A stretch of 48,552 nt of DNA from Lachnospiraceae bacterium (GTDB lineage: Bacteria; Bacillota; Clostridia; Lachnospirales; Lachnospiraceae): assembly GCA_022510705.1 (NCBI GenBank), contig JAFLSX010000012.1, forward strand, positions 1 through 48,552, read 5' to 3'. Shown piece after piece: positions 16,745-25,097 of the stretch (position 1 is its first letter; every line of letters begins with the position of its first letter). The position numbers and the translations under genes were made by a program. The notes beneath the pieces are model-generated. The model had not been told where the DNA came from and did not search any database. It saw only the letters and a program-made list of their open reading frames with translations.

Positions 16745-17403
16745 CACAGAGTTTCTAATATTTCCAGACTTTTAAAATGCCTATCCATAAACCGCTTTCT
16801 ATATTTCTCCGAAATATTCTGCAATTCGGTCAACACTTCTTCTTTGACAGTAAAGGTATAGAGTTTCTCCACAGGAGAGCCTGCTATAAACTGAAGTGCA
16901 TAGAGCGTGGACTCCTGCCATTCCCCCTCCGGCACGCCGGGATATTCTCCGTTTACCTGCAGTGTTTTTAGCTCATAAATACATTTTACCAAAACATTGG
17001 GGAAGGTGGGATGAGCCAGTGCCCGCAATGATTGATACAAAAGTTTTAACATCTCCTTCTCGTCATTGTTTTCCCTGGTGTAATAGTCTGCCACCTCCAA
17101 AAAATACATGCCGTAGTAGGCCCCTATGTAATCCGTTCTGAGTTCTTCAAAATATTGACTGATAGCCGCCTCCGCCATATTGTAGGAGTTTCTTCCCTCA
17201 TACAGCTTGAACTGTCCAAAAGAAAAAGGGTTGGTTGCTGCCATAAAACGGCTGCCCGGCCGTCTTGCTCCTTTCGCAAAAGCAGAAATCTTCCCTTTTT
17301 CTTTCGTCAATATACATACCCGCCTGTCATACTCACCTACAGGAATTTGGCTTATCACCATTCCTGTCACCATTATAAAATCCTGCATATGGGTATTCTC
17401 CAT
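16741..17403 (-). CDS. recO: DNA repair protein RecO
   Basis: A 220-residue RecO, which with RecR loads RecA onto SSB-coated DNA in gap repair. The N-terminal OB fold is clear (VTGMVISQIPVGEYDRRVCILTKEKGKISAFAKGARRPGSRF, residues ~13-54), followed by the helical C-terminal domain. It is a little short (usual ~240-250), and the four-cysteine zinc motif found in many RecO proteins is missing; only isolated cysteines remain. The start at 17403 lies 60-70 bases inside the preceding yqzL-like gene. A second ATG at 17388 with GGAG nine bases upstream is equally plausible. Confidence 0.93.
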   Translation of the reverse strand: MENTHMQDFIMVTGMVISQIPVGEYDRRVCILTKEKGKISAFAKGARRPGSRFMAATNPFSFGQFKLYEGRNSYNMAEAAISQYFEELRTDYIGAYYGMYFLEVADYYTRENNDEKEMLKLLYQSLRALAHPTFPNVLVKCIYELKTLQVNGEYPGVPEGEWQESTLYALQFIAGSPVEKLYTFTVKEEVLTELQNISEKYRKRFMDRHFKSLEILETLC

Positions 17404-17548
17404 ATCTCTCCCGCCCGCTAAGGCCTGCTTCCTCCTTAGGGGCAGCTTCTTTATCCGCAGTATGGCGAGAATAGCTTAAATAATCCTCCACTTTTCCGCT
17501 TGCCATAAACTGCTTCCAGTAATCTTCATTGTTCACAATGTTCATCAT
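17333..17548 (-). CDS. YqzL-like small protein
   Basis: A 71-residue protein whose N-terminal half (NEDYWKQFMASGKVEDYLSYSRH) resembles the short YqzL proteins encoded between era and recO in Bacillus and Clostridia. The C-terminal half is charged and probably disordered. It overlaps the start of recO by about 70 bases in another frame. GGGGGCGC precedes an ATGATG start. The assignment rests mainly on position and the short aromatic motif; function is unknown. Confidence 0.62.
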   Translation of the reverse strand: MMNIVNNEDYWKQFMASGKVEDYLSYSRHTADKEAAPKEEAGLSGRERYGEYPYAGFYNGDRNGDKPNSCR

Positions 17549-17610
17549 GCGCCCCCTTTTTGTGCTTACTCGTACTACATTAGGGTTCGCTGATTTTCAT
17601 TTTCTATGCG

Positions 17611-18522
17611 TTACTTGCGGGTATCTTTTTCATTATACCCAAAGTTTTTTAACAGGAAATCACTATCCCGCCAATCCTTCTTTACCTTGACCCAAAGCTG
17701 GAGATTTACCTGTTTTTCCAATAAATCCTCTATTTCCGGCCGGGCCTGGGAACCGATTCTTTTTAACATGCTGCCACCCTTGCCGATAATGATGCCTTTG
17801 TGGGAGTCCTTTTCGCACACGATCGTGGCCTCAACATCCACAATATGTTTCTTAAACTTCATGCTTTCTATGCTGACGGCTACACCGTGGGGAATTTCTT
17901 CCTCCAACAGCCGCAGCGCCTTTTCCCTGATCAGCTCGGCCACGATCTGGCGCATAGGCTGGTCAGTTACCGTATCCTCGTCATAAAAAGCCGGACCATA
18001 GGGTAAATACCGGAAAATGCATTTTAGCAATTCATCGGTATTGTCCCCCTTTATGGCAGAAACCGGCACAACCTCTGAGAAATCGAATGCCTTTCTGTAG
18101 GTATCGATATAGCCCAAAAGCTGTTCCCTTTTTACGGTATCAATCTTATTGATGACTAAAATCACCGGTGTCTTCGTCTTCTTTAACTGTTCAATAATAT
18201 GCTGTTCCCCTGCACCGATAAAATTGGAAGGCTCTACCAGCCACAGAATGACATCGACTTCATTTAAGGTTTTTTCCGCCACATTCACCATATAATTTCC
18301 CAGTTTGTTCTTGGCTTTGTGGATACCCGGCGTATCTAAAAATACGATCTGCCCATCTTCACAAGTATAGACCGTCTGTATTCTGTTGCGGGTGGTCTGC
18401 GGCTTGTTAGAAGTAATGGCAATCTTCTGTCCTATCAGGCAGTTCATCAATGTGGACTTTCCCACATTTGGACGACCGATCAATGTTGCAAAGCCCGATT
18501 TGAATGCTTGGTTCTCACTCAT
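17611..18522 (-). CDS. era: GTPase Era
   Basis: A 303-residue GTPase that binds the 3' end of 16S rRNA and assists 30S assembly. G1 is GRPNVGKS (residues 16-23), G2 lies in PQTTRNRI, G3 is DTPGIHK and G4 is NKID near 126. The C-terminal KH domain carries the signature VDVEATIVCEKDSHKGIIIGKGGSMLKRIG near 225-255. Length is standard. The order era, yqzL-like, recO on one strand matches many Firmicutes. Confidence 0.97.
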   Translation of the reverse strand: MSENQAFKSGFATLIGRPNVGKSTLMNCLIGQKIAITSNKPQTTRNRIQTVYTCEDGQIVFLDTPGIHKAKNKLGNYMVNVAEKTLNEVDVILWLVEPSNFIGAGEQHIIEQLKKTKTPVILVINKIDTVKREQLLGYIDTYRKAFDFSEVVPVSAIKGDNTDELLKCIFRYLPYGPAFYDEDTVTDQPMRQIVAELIREKALRLLEEEIPHGVAVSIESMKFKKHIVDVEATIVCEKDSHKGIIIGKGGSMLKRIGSQARPEIEDLLEKQVNLQLWVKVKKDWRDSDFLLKNFGYNEKDTRK

Positions 18523-18554
18523 AATTTATTTCGTTCCTCTTTTGGTAATCAGAC

Positions 18555-19649
18555 CTATTGCTGCTGTCCGGGCTGACCGCCGGGCTGTTGTACAGGCTGT
18601 TGCTGCGGCTGTCCTACCTGCTGTTTTGCTTGCTGCTGCTTTAATTCCGCCTGTCGCCTTGCATACTCCTCCTGCTGTTTCTGTACCAGTTCCCTCTGGG
18701 CCGCCAGCTTCTTCTGCTGACTGCTGTTACTCTTTTTCACAATGAACAGGATCAGCCAGATAATAAAGCCGACGATTATAAGCATAAGAAGCAGATAAGG
18801 AATGTTGATCACAAAGCCGATACCAAACTCCCGCAGGCCTATGCCGATATTTTTCAGACTTTCCATAAAGCCATCACCCATACGTTCCCAGGCGCTCTTT
18901 TCCTCTACCACGATAGGTGTCAGTTCCACAACCTCATTGAGGTATAAATATACTGTACTGTACTCAATTTGGTTATCATAGGTCCGCAAGCGGCTTTCCA
19001 TGCTTTCAATCTGATAACGGATATCGGAAAGCCTGGATTCCAGCGTAATAAGATCATCAATAGTCTCGGCCTTCTCCATCATAGATAAGAGCCTTTCCTG
19101 CTCTGCAAGCAGCACCTGCTTGTGGCTGTCCAAATCCACATAATCCAGCGTCACATCAACTTCCTGTTCAGACCGGCTGATCACATTGCCCCGATCGTCC
19201 ACCTCCGTTAAAAAGCCATCCAGATTGTCCTTGGGAATCCGCAGTGTCAGACTGGCATTTCTATCCTGCCTGTAGCCGTTTCCGTAATAAGTGGTATAGC
19301 CGTTTCCATTGTAGACATTCATACTCTCAATATAACCACCCAATTCGGCAGTTTTATTCTGTACATAAGCCAACAATTCGTCAAACTCCAGGGTTTCCAC
19401 TTCCAAACGAACCGTCCGTATCAGCTTTCTTCCTTCTCGGACATTCTGTGTTCCGGAGGCAGTGTTACTTTCCGTAGCAGCCGAATCATAGATTTCCGCA
19501 CTGTCATAACCGCCTAAATCAGCATAATAAGCTCCGCCGTTAGACTCATACTGCAACGACGAATAGCTGCCACCGCTACCTCCGCAGCCGGTCAGTAAAA
19601 GTGTCATACACATACCACAGATCCATACTTTTTTCCATAGTCCTTTCAT
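18555..19649 (-). CDS. DUF4349 lipoprotein with glutamine-rich tail
   Basis: A 364-residue lipoprotein (lipobox LLTGC, Cys ~22). After a Gly/Ser/Tyr-rich linker comes a DUF4349 domain (residues ~72-270) with RKLIRTVRLEVETLEFDELLAYVQ, a long coiled-coil segment around residues 175-225 and YLYLNEVVELTPIVVEEKSAWERM, then one transmembrane helix (~280-305). The cytoplasmic tail (~310-364) is extremely Gln/Pro/Gly-rich and coiled-coil-like. The architecture is typical of the family; no biochemical role is established. It lies between the M16 peptidase and era genes with short gaps and is probably co-transcribed. Confidence 0.83.
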   Translation of the reverse strand: MKGLWKKVWICGMCMTLLLTGCGGSGGSYSSLQYESNGGAYYADLGGYDSAEIYDSAATESNTASGTQNVREGRKLIRTVRLEVETLEFDELLAYVQNKTAELGGYIESMNVYNGNGYTTYYGNGYRQDRNASLTLRIPKDNLDGFLTEVDDRGNVISRSEQEVDVTLDYVDLDSHKQVLLAEQERLLSMMEKAETIDDLITLESRLSDIRYQIESMESRLRTYDNQIEYSTVYLYLNEVVELTPIVVEEKSAWERMGDGFMESLKNIGIGLREFGIGFVINIPYLLLMLIIVGFIIWLILFIVKKSNSSQQKKLAAQRELVQKQQEEYARRQAELKQQQAKQQVGQPQQQPVQQPGGQPGQQQ

Positions 19650-19726
19650 AGTTTTATCCTCCCTTTTTTCTAGATACGTTTGATTTATCGTTTTCTATGG
19701 TAATTCTGTTATTCTTTGGTCCATGT

Positions 19727-22648
19727 TTATGATATCAGGTTTTCCACTTTATCAAACATTCCTTCGGCGGCCTTTATTTTTTCCGCATTTCCTACAACGC
19801 ACAGGCAGCCTTCCTCCATGAAGGCTCTGATATAGTTCGCCATATGCCGTATATCTTCTGCCGTAACAGCCAGCAATTCATCCCTTTCCTTCTGCATATC
19901 CTCATTAGTCAGCTCCGTCATATAACCGCTTAAAGAATACAATCCTTTTGCGGCCGGATTCATGGGCATATCCAGTTCACTCACCGCACCGATAATGAAC
20001 TGTGTCAAAGTTCGCTCGTCCGCTTCAAAGTCTTCGATATAGGCTGCGGCTTTTTCGTACACCTCTACAGTATTTTCCAAATTGGGATCCCTGTAGGATA
20101 CAAAATAACAGTCCCCTGACTTCCCGAAAGCGCACATGCAGCCGTAAGCTCCCCCGTGGACACGTACCTGATTCCACAGATAATCATAGCCCATCATCAC
20201 CTTTAATGCTTTCAAAACACCTGTATACGGAAGACCCTTATGGCGGAAATTGCCTGCTCTGCAGACATACTGTACCTGCCCGGGAGTCTTGTAACCCTCC
20301 TTTTTATCATTTAAATCAGGTACAAAGCTGCCTTTCTCCACCGCCTCGGTGTACAGTGCACCGCGTAAACTTCTGATCATGTCCGGCAGTTTACCCGCCA
20401 GCTCATTGCTTCCCGTAAGGTCTACCATCAGATTTTCCGCCCTAAAAATCATGGACGCCAGCTTTTTCAGACCGTCACACAATTCCTCTGCCCGATTCTC
20501 AAACTCGTCATCCAGCTTTTCTATCAACCTGTAAAAATCTACGCCGGAAAGCTTTTCATTGACGGCTGCGGGTACGGAGGTGCAGGAAAGCGCTCTGTTG
20601 GCTGCTATACCATGGGCCGCGGAAGTCATCTGACTCTGCATACGGGATTTCCCTTCCGCTATAATCTCCTTCAATCGCTTTTTATCGGTGAAATCGGAAG
20701 TCAGAATGATCTCCTGCATCAGCGCAACGGCTTTTTCAAAGTTGTCTTCCAAAGCCTTTACCTTTAGTTCCAGCGTAACCGTACATTTATTCGGATCCCG
20801 ATAGCTTCCGTAAGTATTTGTTACCGCGTCCATGCCGCCGGTAAGAATATTGATCTCATTATAAAGCTGCCCGTAACCAAACCGCTCTGTATTAAGCAGT
20901 CCTAACACACCTTTTAGAACACCCACATAGGAAAACAGTTCCTTCGGTATACCATCCAGTTTAAAGATCAAACGCAGATAACCGATACCGTTGGTATATA
21001 GATCATGATAGAGGAATTTAGTATCATCAATCATGCGTAGTTCATTGACAAAGCCTGCCGCTTCCTTCTTCATATCTTCTCTGGAGAGCAAAGGGATTCT
21101 TGCCAGATCCTGCGGTGCATCCGGTGCATCCTGATACTCAGCCAGGGCATCCGTCTCTTCCACCAGCGTTTGCAGCTGCTCTTTGCTCAGGGAGGCCTTA
21201 TAAACAGCCAGCTTTTCCGCCAGTTCCCTGTCCTTTTTCTCCGTTAAGCCTTTCTTGGGCAGCAGAATCACAATAGAACTGTGTGGATTCTGTAAAAGAT
21301 ATTTTCCAACCAAATCCTCAAAGTATCCACTGTCCACCTTTGCTCTTAAAGCAGCATAAGTAGCATTGGCTTCCACATGGATAAACGGCTTGGTGTCATC
21401 GTAAAGCCAGCTGTCCATGATCTGCAATCCATACATCAATCCTTTGGGATAAGAACCGAAATCCGCTTCTCTGTATTTGAACTCATAATAGTTTAGTGCT
21501 GCCAAGAGCGCTTTCTTATCAAAGCCTTCTTTGACGATCCGCCCCAGCACCTCTTTTATGGTATCTAAAAACTCCTGCTCCTTTTCCGGTGCAGCGTTCT
21601 GGGAAACAATGCTAAAATAAGGCTGCATGATACCGTTCTCATAGTGACTGTAAATATCTGTGCCTATCCCTAAGTCCGTCAAAGTCTGCTTTAAAGGTGC
21701 GCCTGGTGCGGAACAGAGTGCATAATCCAAAATCTGGAATGCGATATACAACTCCTTATCCAACGTATCTCCAATAGACATATTATACGAAAGATAAGCT
21801 TTTTCGCTTCCATCCTCATCCTCTCCGATAGGATATTCCTTCACTACCCTGTTCACCTTCTCAAAGGCCGGCTGACGCTCCACTTGAGAATCCACTTTTC
21901 TTTCCTCATAGGCGGATAGATATTCCCTGTCAATAAAATCTAACTGCTCTGCCATATCCATATCACCGTATAAATAGATATAGCTGTTGGAGGGATGATA
22001 ATATTTCTTGTGGAATTCCAAAAAATCCTCATAGCTCAGCTCGGGAATGGCCTCCGGGGCACCTCCCGACTCGTAGCCGTAGGTGGTATCCGGATACAAG
22101 GAATTCATCAGTTCCCGCTCAAACACATCATCCGGTGAAGAATATGCGCCTTTCATTTCATTGTAAACAACGCCGTTTAACTTCAGCTCACCATCAGGCT
22201 CATGCAGCTCATAGTGCCAGCCCTCCTGTCTGAATATCTTTTCTTCTTTGTAAATATTGGGATGAAATACCGCATCCAGGTAAACATGCATCAGGTTACG
22301 GAAATCCTTGTCATTGCAGCTGGCTACCGGATACAGCGTCTTGTCCGGAAATGTCATGGCATTTAAGAAGGTATTTAGGGATCCCTTTGCCAGTTCAATA
22401 AAGGGATCCTTTACCGGAAAGCGATCTGATCCGCATAATACGGAATGCTCCAAAATATGGGCTACTCCGGTACTGTCCGACGGGGTAGTACGAAACCCGA
22501 TATAAAATACTTTATTCTCGTCTTTGTTGGAAAGCAGAGCTACCCTTGCTCCTGTTTTCTTGTGGCGCAGCAGATAGCTCTCTGACTGTAAATCCGCAAT
22601 ACTTCTTTTCTCAATCACTTCATAGCTGTTTAAATCTTCTACTCTCAT
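19727..22648 (-). CDS. M16C-family zinc metallopeptidase (presequence protease-like)
   Basis: A 973-residue peptidase of the PreP/Cym1/falcilysin group, which degrades short peptides inside a closed chamber. The inverted zinc motif is H64-I-L-E67-H68 (HILEHSVLCGS), with downstream acidic residues in KEEKIFRQEGWHYEL as the likely third ligand region. The C-terminal half repeats the M16 fold without a zinc site, and the full length (~970) is typical. There is no signal peptide, so it is cytoplasmic. AGAGGAG precedes the ATG. It lies 46 bases after the DUF6145 gene. Confidence 0.93.
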   Translation of the reverse strand: MRVEDLNSYEVIEKRSIADLQSESYLLRHKKTGARVALLSNKDENKVFYIGFRTTPSDSTGVAHILEHSVLCGSDRFPVKDPFIELAKGSLNTFLNAMTFPDKTLYPVASCNDKDFRNLMHVYLDAVFHPNIYKEEKIFRQEGWHYELHEPDGELKLNGVVYNEMKGAYSSPDDVFERELMNSLYPDTTYGYESGGAPEAIPELSYEDFLEFHKKYYHPSNSYIYLYGDMDMAEQLDFIDREYLSAYEERKVDSQVERQPAFEKVNRVVKEYPIGEDEDGSEKAYLSYNMSIGDTLDKELYIAFQILDYALCSAPGAPLKQTLTDLGIGTDIYSHYENGIMQPYFSIVSQNAAPEKEQEFLDTIKEVLGRIVKEGFDKKALLAALNYYEFKYREADFGSYPKGLMYGLQIMDSWLYDDTKPFIHVEANATYAALRAKVDSGYFEDLVGKYLLQNPHSSIVILLPKKGLTEKKDRELAEKLAVYKASLSKEQLQTLVEETDALAEYQDAPDAPQDLARIPLLSREDMKKEAAGFVNELRMIDDTKFLYHDLYTNGIGYLRLIFKLDGIPKELFSYVGVLKGVLGLLNTERFGYGQLYNEINILTGGMDAVTNTYGSYRDPNKCTVTLELKVKALEDNFEKAVALMQEIILTSDFTDKKRLKEIIAEGKSRMQSQMTSAAHGIAANRALSCTSVPAAVNEKLSGVDFYRLIEKLDDEFENRAEELCDGLKKLASMIFRAENLMVDLTGSNELAGKLPDMIRSLRGALYTEAVEKGSFVPDLNDKKEGYKTPGQVQYVCRAGNFRHKGLPYTGVLKALKVMMGYDYLWNQVRVHGGAYGCMCAFGKSGDCYFVSYRDPNLENTVEVYEKAAAYIEDFEADERTLTQFIIGAVSELDMPMNPAAKGLYSLSGYMTELTNEDMQKERDELLAVTAEDIRHMANYIRAFMEEGCLCVVGNAEKIKAAEGMFDKVENLIS

Positions 22649-22694
22649 ATTCTCCTCTTTTCCACACTGTTTTTCGATTGTATCATGCGGCTGA

Positions 22695-23111
22695 CTACAG
22701 CATCATCATTGCCAGCTTAGACATTCCGATTTCCTGAATCAACACACCCTTATCTTCTTTTTCCTGCGGTGTCATTTTAATAAAGTCCTGCAGTTTCATT
22801 ACCTTCGTCACATAGGAAGCTTCCTGCTTCTTCCCTTTTTTCTCTAAAATACTGAACCGGACTTTTGTTTTTAACTGCAGAAAAGTCTGATAGGCAAAAC
22901 CGCTTCCGTCCATATAGTAAAAATGACTTTCTATGGAAAGATCTTCTCCTTCCAGTTCGGGCTTTACATAGGTATTGATCATTTTTTTAACCTTAAAAGG
23001 AACCTCTTCCTCCGCTATCAGTTCCTCATATGTATATTTAGCTCCGATATAGAGTGTGGACAATTCCTGCATAATGTATTTATAATCCCGGTTCTTTTCG
23101 TATTCTGTCAT
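22695..23111 (-). CDS. DUF6145-like protein
   Basis: A 138-residue soluble protein (alpha/beta, rich in Lys/Glu) that resembles the DUF6145 proteins found in Lachnospiraceae (stretches YEELIAEEEVPFKVKKMINTYVKPELEG and FSILEKKGKKQEASYVTKVMKLQDFIKMT). The family has no known function and I see no catalytic motif. I start it at the ATG at 23111 (GGAG eleven bases upstream); an ATG at 23120 overlaps the preceding stop as TAATG and is a possible coupled start. It sits between the sigma-like gene and the M16C peptidase. Confidence 0.65.
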   Translation of the reverse strand: MTEYEKNRDYKYIMQELSTLYIGAKYTYEELIAEEEVPFKVKKMINTYVKPELEGEDLSIESHFYYMDGSGFAYQTFLQLKTKVRFSILEKKGKKQEASYVTKVMKLQDFIKMTPQEKEDKGVLIQEIGMSKLAMMML

Positions 23112-23119
23112 ATTTATCA

Positions 23120-23851
23120 TTACTCCAAATCCTCAATTTTATTTCCGCTGATACGCATGGCTTCCTGTATGGCTTTTAAAGACAGAGTACTCTCCTTGGC
23201 AAGTTCCTCTGCAGTTACCTTTCTTCCGTATTCACCGGCCAGTTTTTGGGCTTCTTTTGCTACTTTGTTCACTTTATCCAGAATCTGTCTGTTTTTCTTT
23301 CCCTCTTCGGCATTGAGCGCAATATACTCTTCCATGGCATCCATCACCATTTTCGTCAGCGCGCCCTCAGCTTCGGAAGTATTTTCTAAAGCGCCTAAAA
23401 GTTTGACACCCATGGCTGCCGCCACATTACCTTCTCCGATCAAATCTTCCAAATAGACACCCTGCCCCGCATAGAGCTTGGCAATATCCACCACCTGAGG
23501 CAGATACAAAGTCAACAATTTCTCCTGCGCACTCATCTCCCCGGCCATGGCAGAGAGAATGACCGCTTCCTTTTCTCCCTCGCTGCAGGCTGGCAGTTCC
23601 TTTAGTTCATTTAAATACAATTGTAGGTAGTTCTTTTCTTCTCCGGTAAGATACTCTTCCGTATCCACGGGTGTACCGATACCGATCTTATGTTTCTTTA
23701 AATAATCATAAACCAGCTCAAGCTGCTCTTTCTTAAGTCCAAATTCTAAAAAAGCCTCTTCCACCTGGGCCTCTGTCACCAGATTCCCCTGCGCTTTCGC
23801 CGTACCCCTTAGTTCCTGCAGTTTATCGGCAAATAAAAGTTCTCTTTCCAT
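23120..23851 (-). CDS. degenerate sigma-70-like protein lacking regions 2.3-2.4 and 4
   Basis: A 243-residue protein built like a worn-down RpoD. Residues ~22-57 resemble sigma region 1.1 (VTEAQVEEAFLEFGLKKEQLELVYDYLKKHKI). Residues ~72-100 resemble region 1.2. Residues ~108-152 match regions 2.1-2.2, which bind core RNA polymerase (LYLPQVVDIAKLYAGQGVYLEDLIGEGNVAAAMGVKLL). Residues ~185-243 resemble region 3 (KVNKVAKEAQKLAGEYGRKVTAEELAKE...). The aromatic -10 melting and reading segment is not recognisable, and the protein ends before region 4. It therefore could bind core polymerase but should not read a standard promoter. The next gene begins at its stop codon. Regulator of polymerase, or cytoplasmic decoy, are guesses. 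Confidence 0.7.
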   Translation of the reverse strand: MERELLFADKLQELRGTAKAQGNLVTEAQVEEAFLEFGLKKEQLELVYDYLKKHKIGIGTPVDTEEYLTGEEKNYLQLYLNELKELPACSEGEKEAVILSAMAGEMSAQEKLLTLYLPQVVDIAKLYAGQGVYLEDLIGEGNVAAAMGVKLLGALENTSEAEGALTKMVMDAMEEYIALNAEEGKKNRQILDKVNKVAKEAQKLAGEYGRKVTAEELAKESTLSLKAIQEAMRISGNKIEDLE

Positions 23852-23908
23852 ATCAGATAATATCCCTTTCTATAGTCTGGAAACTTTGGGCCGAAGGCAC
23901 AAATTTCC

Positions 23909-23930
23909 GTGTGAAAATTCATTTTCACAC
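23909..23930 (-). other. 10-bp intercistronic hairpin at the end of the rhomboid-like gene
   Basis: GTGTGAAAAT (23909-23918) pairs perfectly with ATTTTCACAC (23921-23930) around a 2-base centre and overlaps the stop codon of the rhomboid-like gene. No T-run follows on the minus strand, so a stability or processing hairpin fits better than a terminator. Confidence 0.6.
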
Positions 23931-24842
23931 TATATGGGTATGGGTGAACAGGTGGTCCTGACAGTACTCATAATTGCCGTTGCATTTGGAGCAAAACCGA
24001 AACTCCAAATCCGGATGGGTTTCCTCCGTCCTACCGCATATAGCACATTTATGGCGGGTAACTGCACCTGTATTCCTACGTACCTCTCTCTTAAATTCCT
24101 GCTGTCTTTTGATCTGCTTGGGACTGCGCAAAATTCCCTTACGGGAGGTAAAGAAAAAAACAAAGAAATTAAGCAAAGACGCCAATATTGCCACTCTGGG
24201 AAACAGGCTGATATCCAGGCGGAATACATTTCCCACGGATGTCATGGCATTTGTAGCCGCACCCTGAATAAACTCCCACAGCACGATAATACCGTACACC
24301 AATCCCATCCATTTTACTTTGATGGGAATCAAGAACATCAACAGCACCTGTACATCCGGGAAGGTAGCCGCAAATGCCAAGAAAATAGAAGTATTCACAT
24401 AACCCGTGCTGAAAAACAGGGACCCCACTCTAAACAGGGCCGCACAGGACTCGGGCGTACTTAAATCAAGAACATTTCCGTAGATCAAAAAGCCCAGTCC
24501 CATTGCCAGAAAGCTGCCCAGTATGGTAAACAAAAAGCCCGCAAAAAGATAAACATTATACCGATAGGTGCCCCAGGTATGTTCTAACGTAGTTCCGATG
24601 GACCAGTAGAAATATAACATGATCAGAGTCGTAAAAAGATTGCCTACGGAAGGCGGTACTACGATCCACGTAAAAAGTCTCCAAATCTGCCCATGCAATA
24701 TCTGCCAAGGATCCAAGGTCAGATAAAATAGGAAATCGCTGTTGATAAGCTGGATAATATATCCCACCGCATAACAGGCGATCAAGAGAGTTGTTAAGTT
24801 ACGGATGGCGTATTTTTCAAATCTTCTTTCAAACTTACTCAT
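23925..24842 (-). CDS. rhomboid-like membrane protein with C-terminal zinc ribbon
   Basis: A 305-residue membrane protein with about six helices in residues ~15-235. The segment TLIMLYFYWSIGTTLEHTWGTYRYNVYLFAGFLF matches the loop and helix pattern of bacterial rhomboids, but the catalytic GxSG serine motif is absent, so it is probably an inactive (derlin/iRhom-like) rhomboid. After a basic linker, residues ~264-300 hold paired CxxC motifs and further Cys/His (KCAICG, FCSKCN, CQDH), likely a zinc ribbon facing the cytoplasm. It heads a leftward unit and has a candidate promoter at 24908-24936. A role in membrane protein quality control is possible but unproven. Confidence 0.78.
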   Translation of the reverse strand: MSKFERRFEKYAIRNLTTLLIACYAVGYIIQLINSDFLFYLTLDPWQILHGQIWRLFTWIVVPPSVGNLFTTLIMLYFYWSIGTTLEHTWGTYRYNVYLFAGFLFTILGSFLAMGLGFLIYGNVLDLSTPESCAALFRVGSLFFSTGYVNTSIFLAFAATFPDVQVLLMFLIPIKVKWMGLVYGIIVLWEFIQGAATNAMTSVGNVFRLDISLFPRVAILASLLNFFVFFFTSRKGILRSPKQIKRQQEFKREVRRNTGAVTRHKCAICGRTEETHPDLEFRFCSKCNGNYEYCQDHLFTHTHIV

Positions 24843-24907
24843 GGGCCGTCTCAGTCCTCCGATTCCAAAATAAAGTAGCTGTCATTTGAAAATCAATAGT
24901 TGCATAT

Positions 24908-24936
24908 ATTCTAACATTCCTAATTTCCAAAGTAAA
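24908..24936 (-). promoter_or_regulatory. candidate promoter of the rhomboid-like gene unit
   Basis: On the minus strand TTTACT (24936-24931), 17-base spacer, TAGAAT (24913-24908), about 65 bases before the ATG at 24842. GGAGG is not obvious; CGGAGGAC lies upstream of the start. Confidence 0.5.
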
Positions 24937-25020
24937 CCAAATCCCATCCATTTCCTGTAAATTTTAATAAACTTTAGAAATATTTTTCAATTCTCCCAGA
25001 AATATTCAAAGTCTTCTTCG

Positions 25021-25049
25021 TTGCATTTTGTAAAATCCTGTCGTATAAT
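25021..25049 (+). promoter_or_regulatory. sigma-A promoter of the activase gene
   Basis: TTGCAT (25021-25026), a 17-base spacer and a perfect TATAAT (25044-25049). The predicted start is about 40 bases before the ATG at 25098. An in-frame upstream ATG at 25050 touches the -10 and cannot be the start. Confidence 0.85.
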
Positions 25050-25097
25050 GTGGAATGTGTGAGTTTACTTAATTATCATGAAAAGGATTTGATTTGC

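Noticed and set aside
23120..23851. Functional alternative sigma factor
   Set aside because: No region 4 and no recognisable -10 reading segment; described instead as a sigma-like protein.
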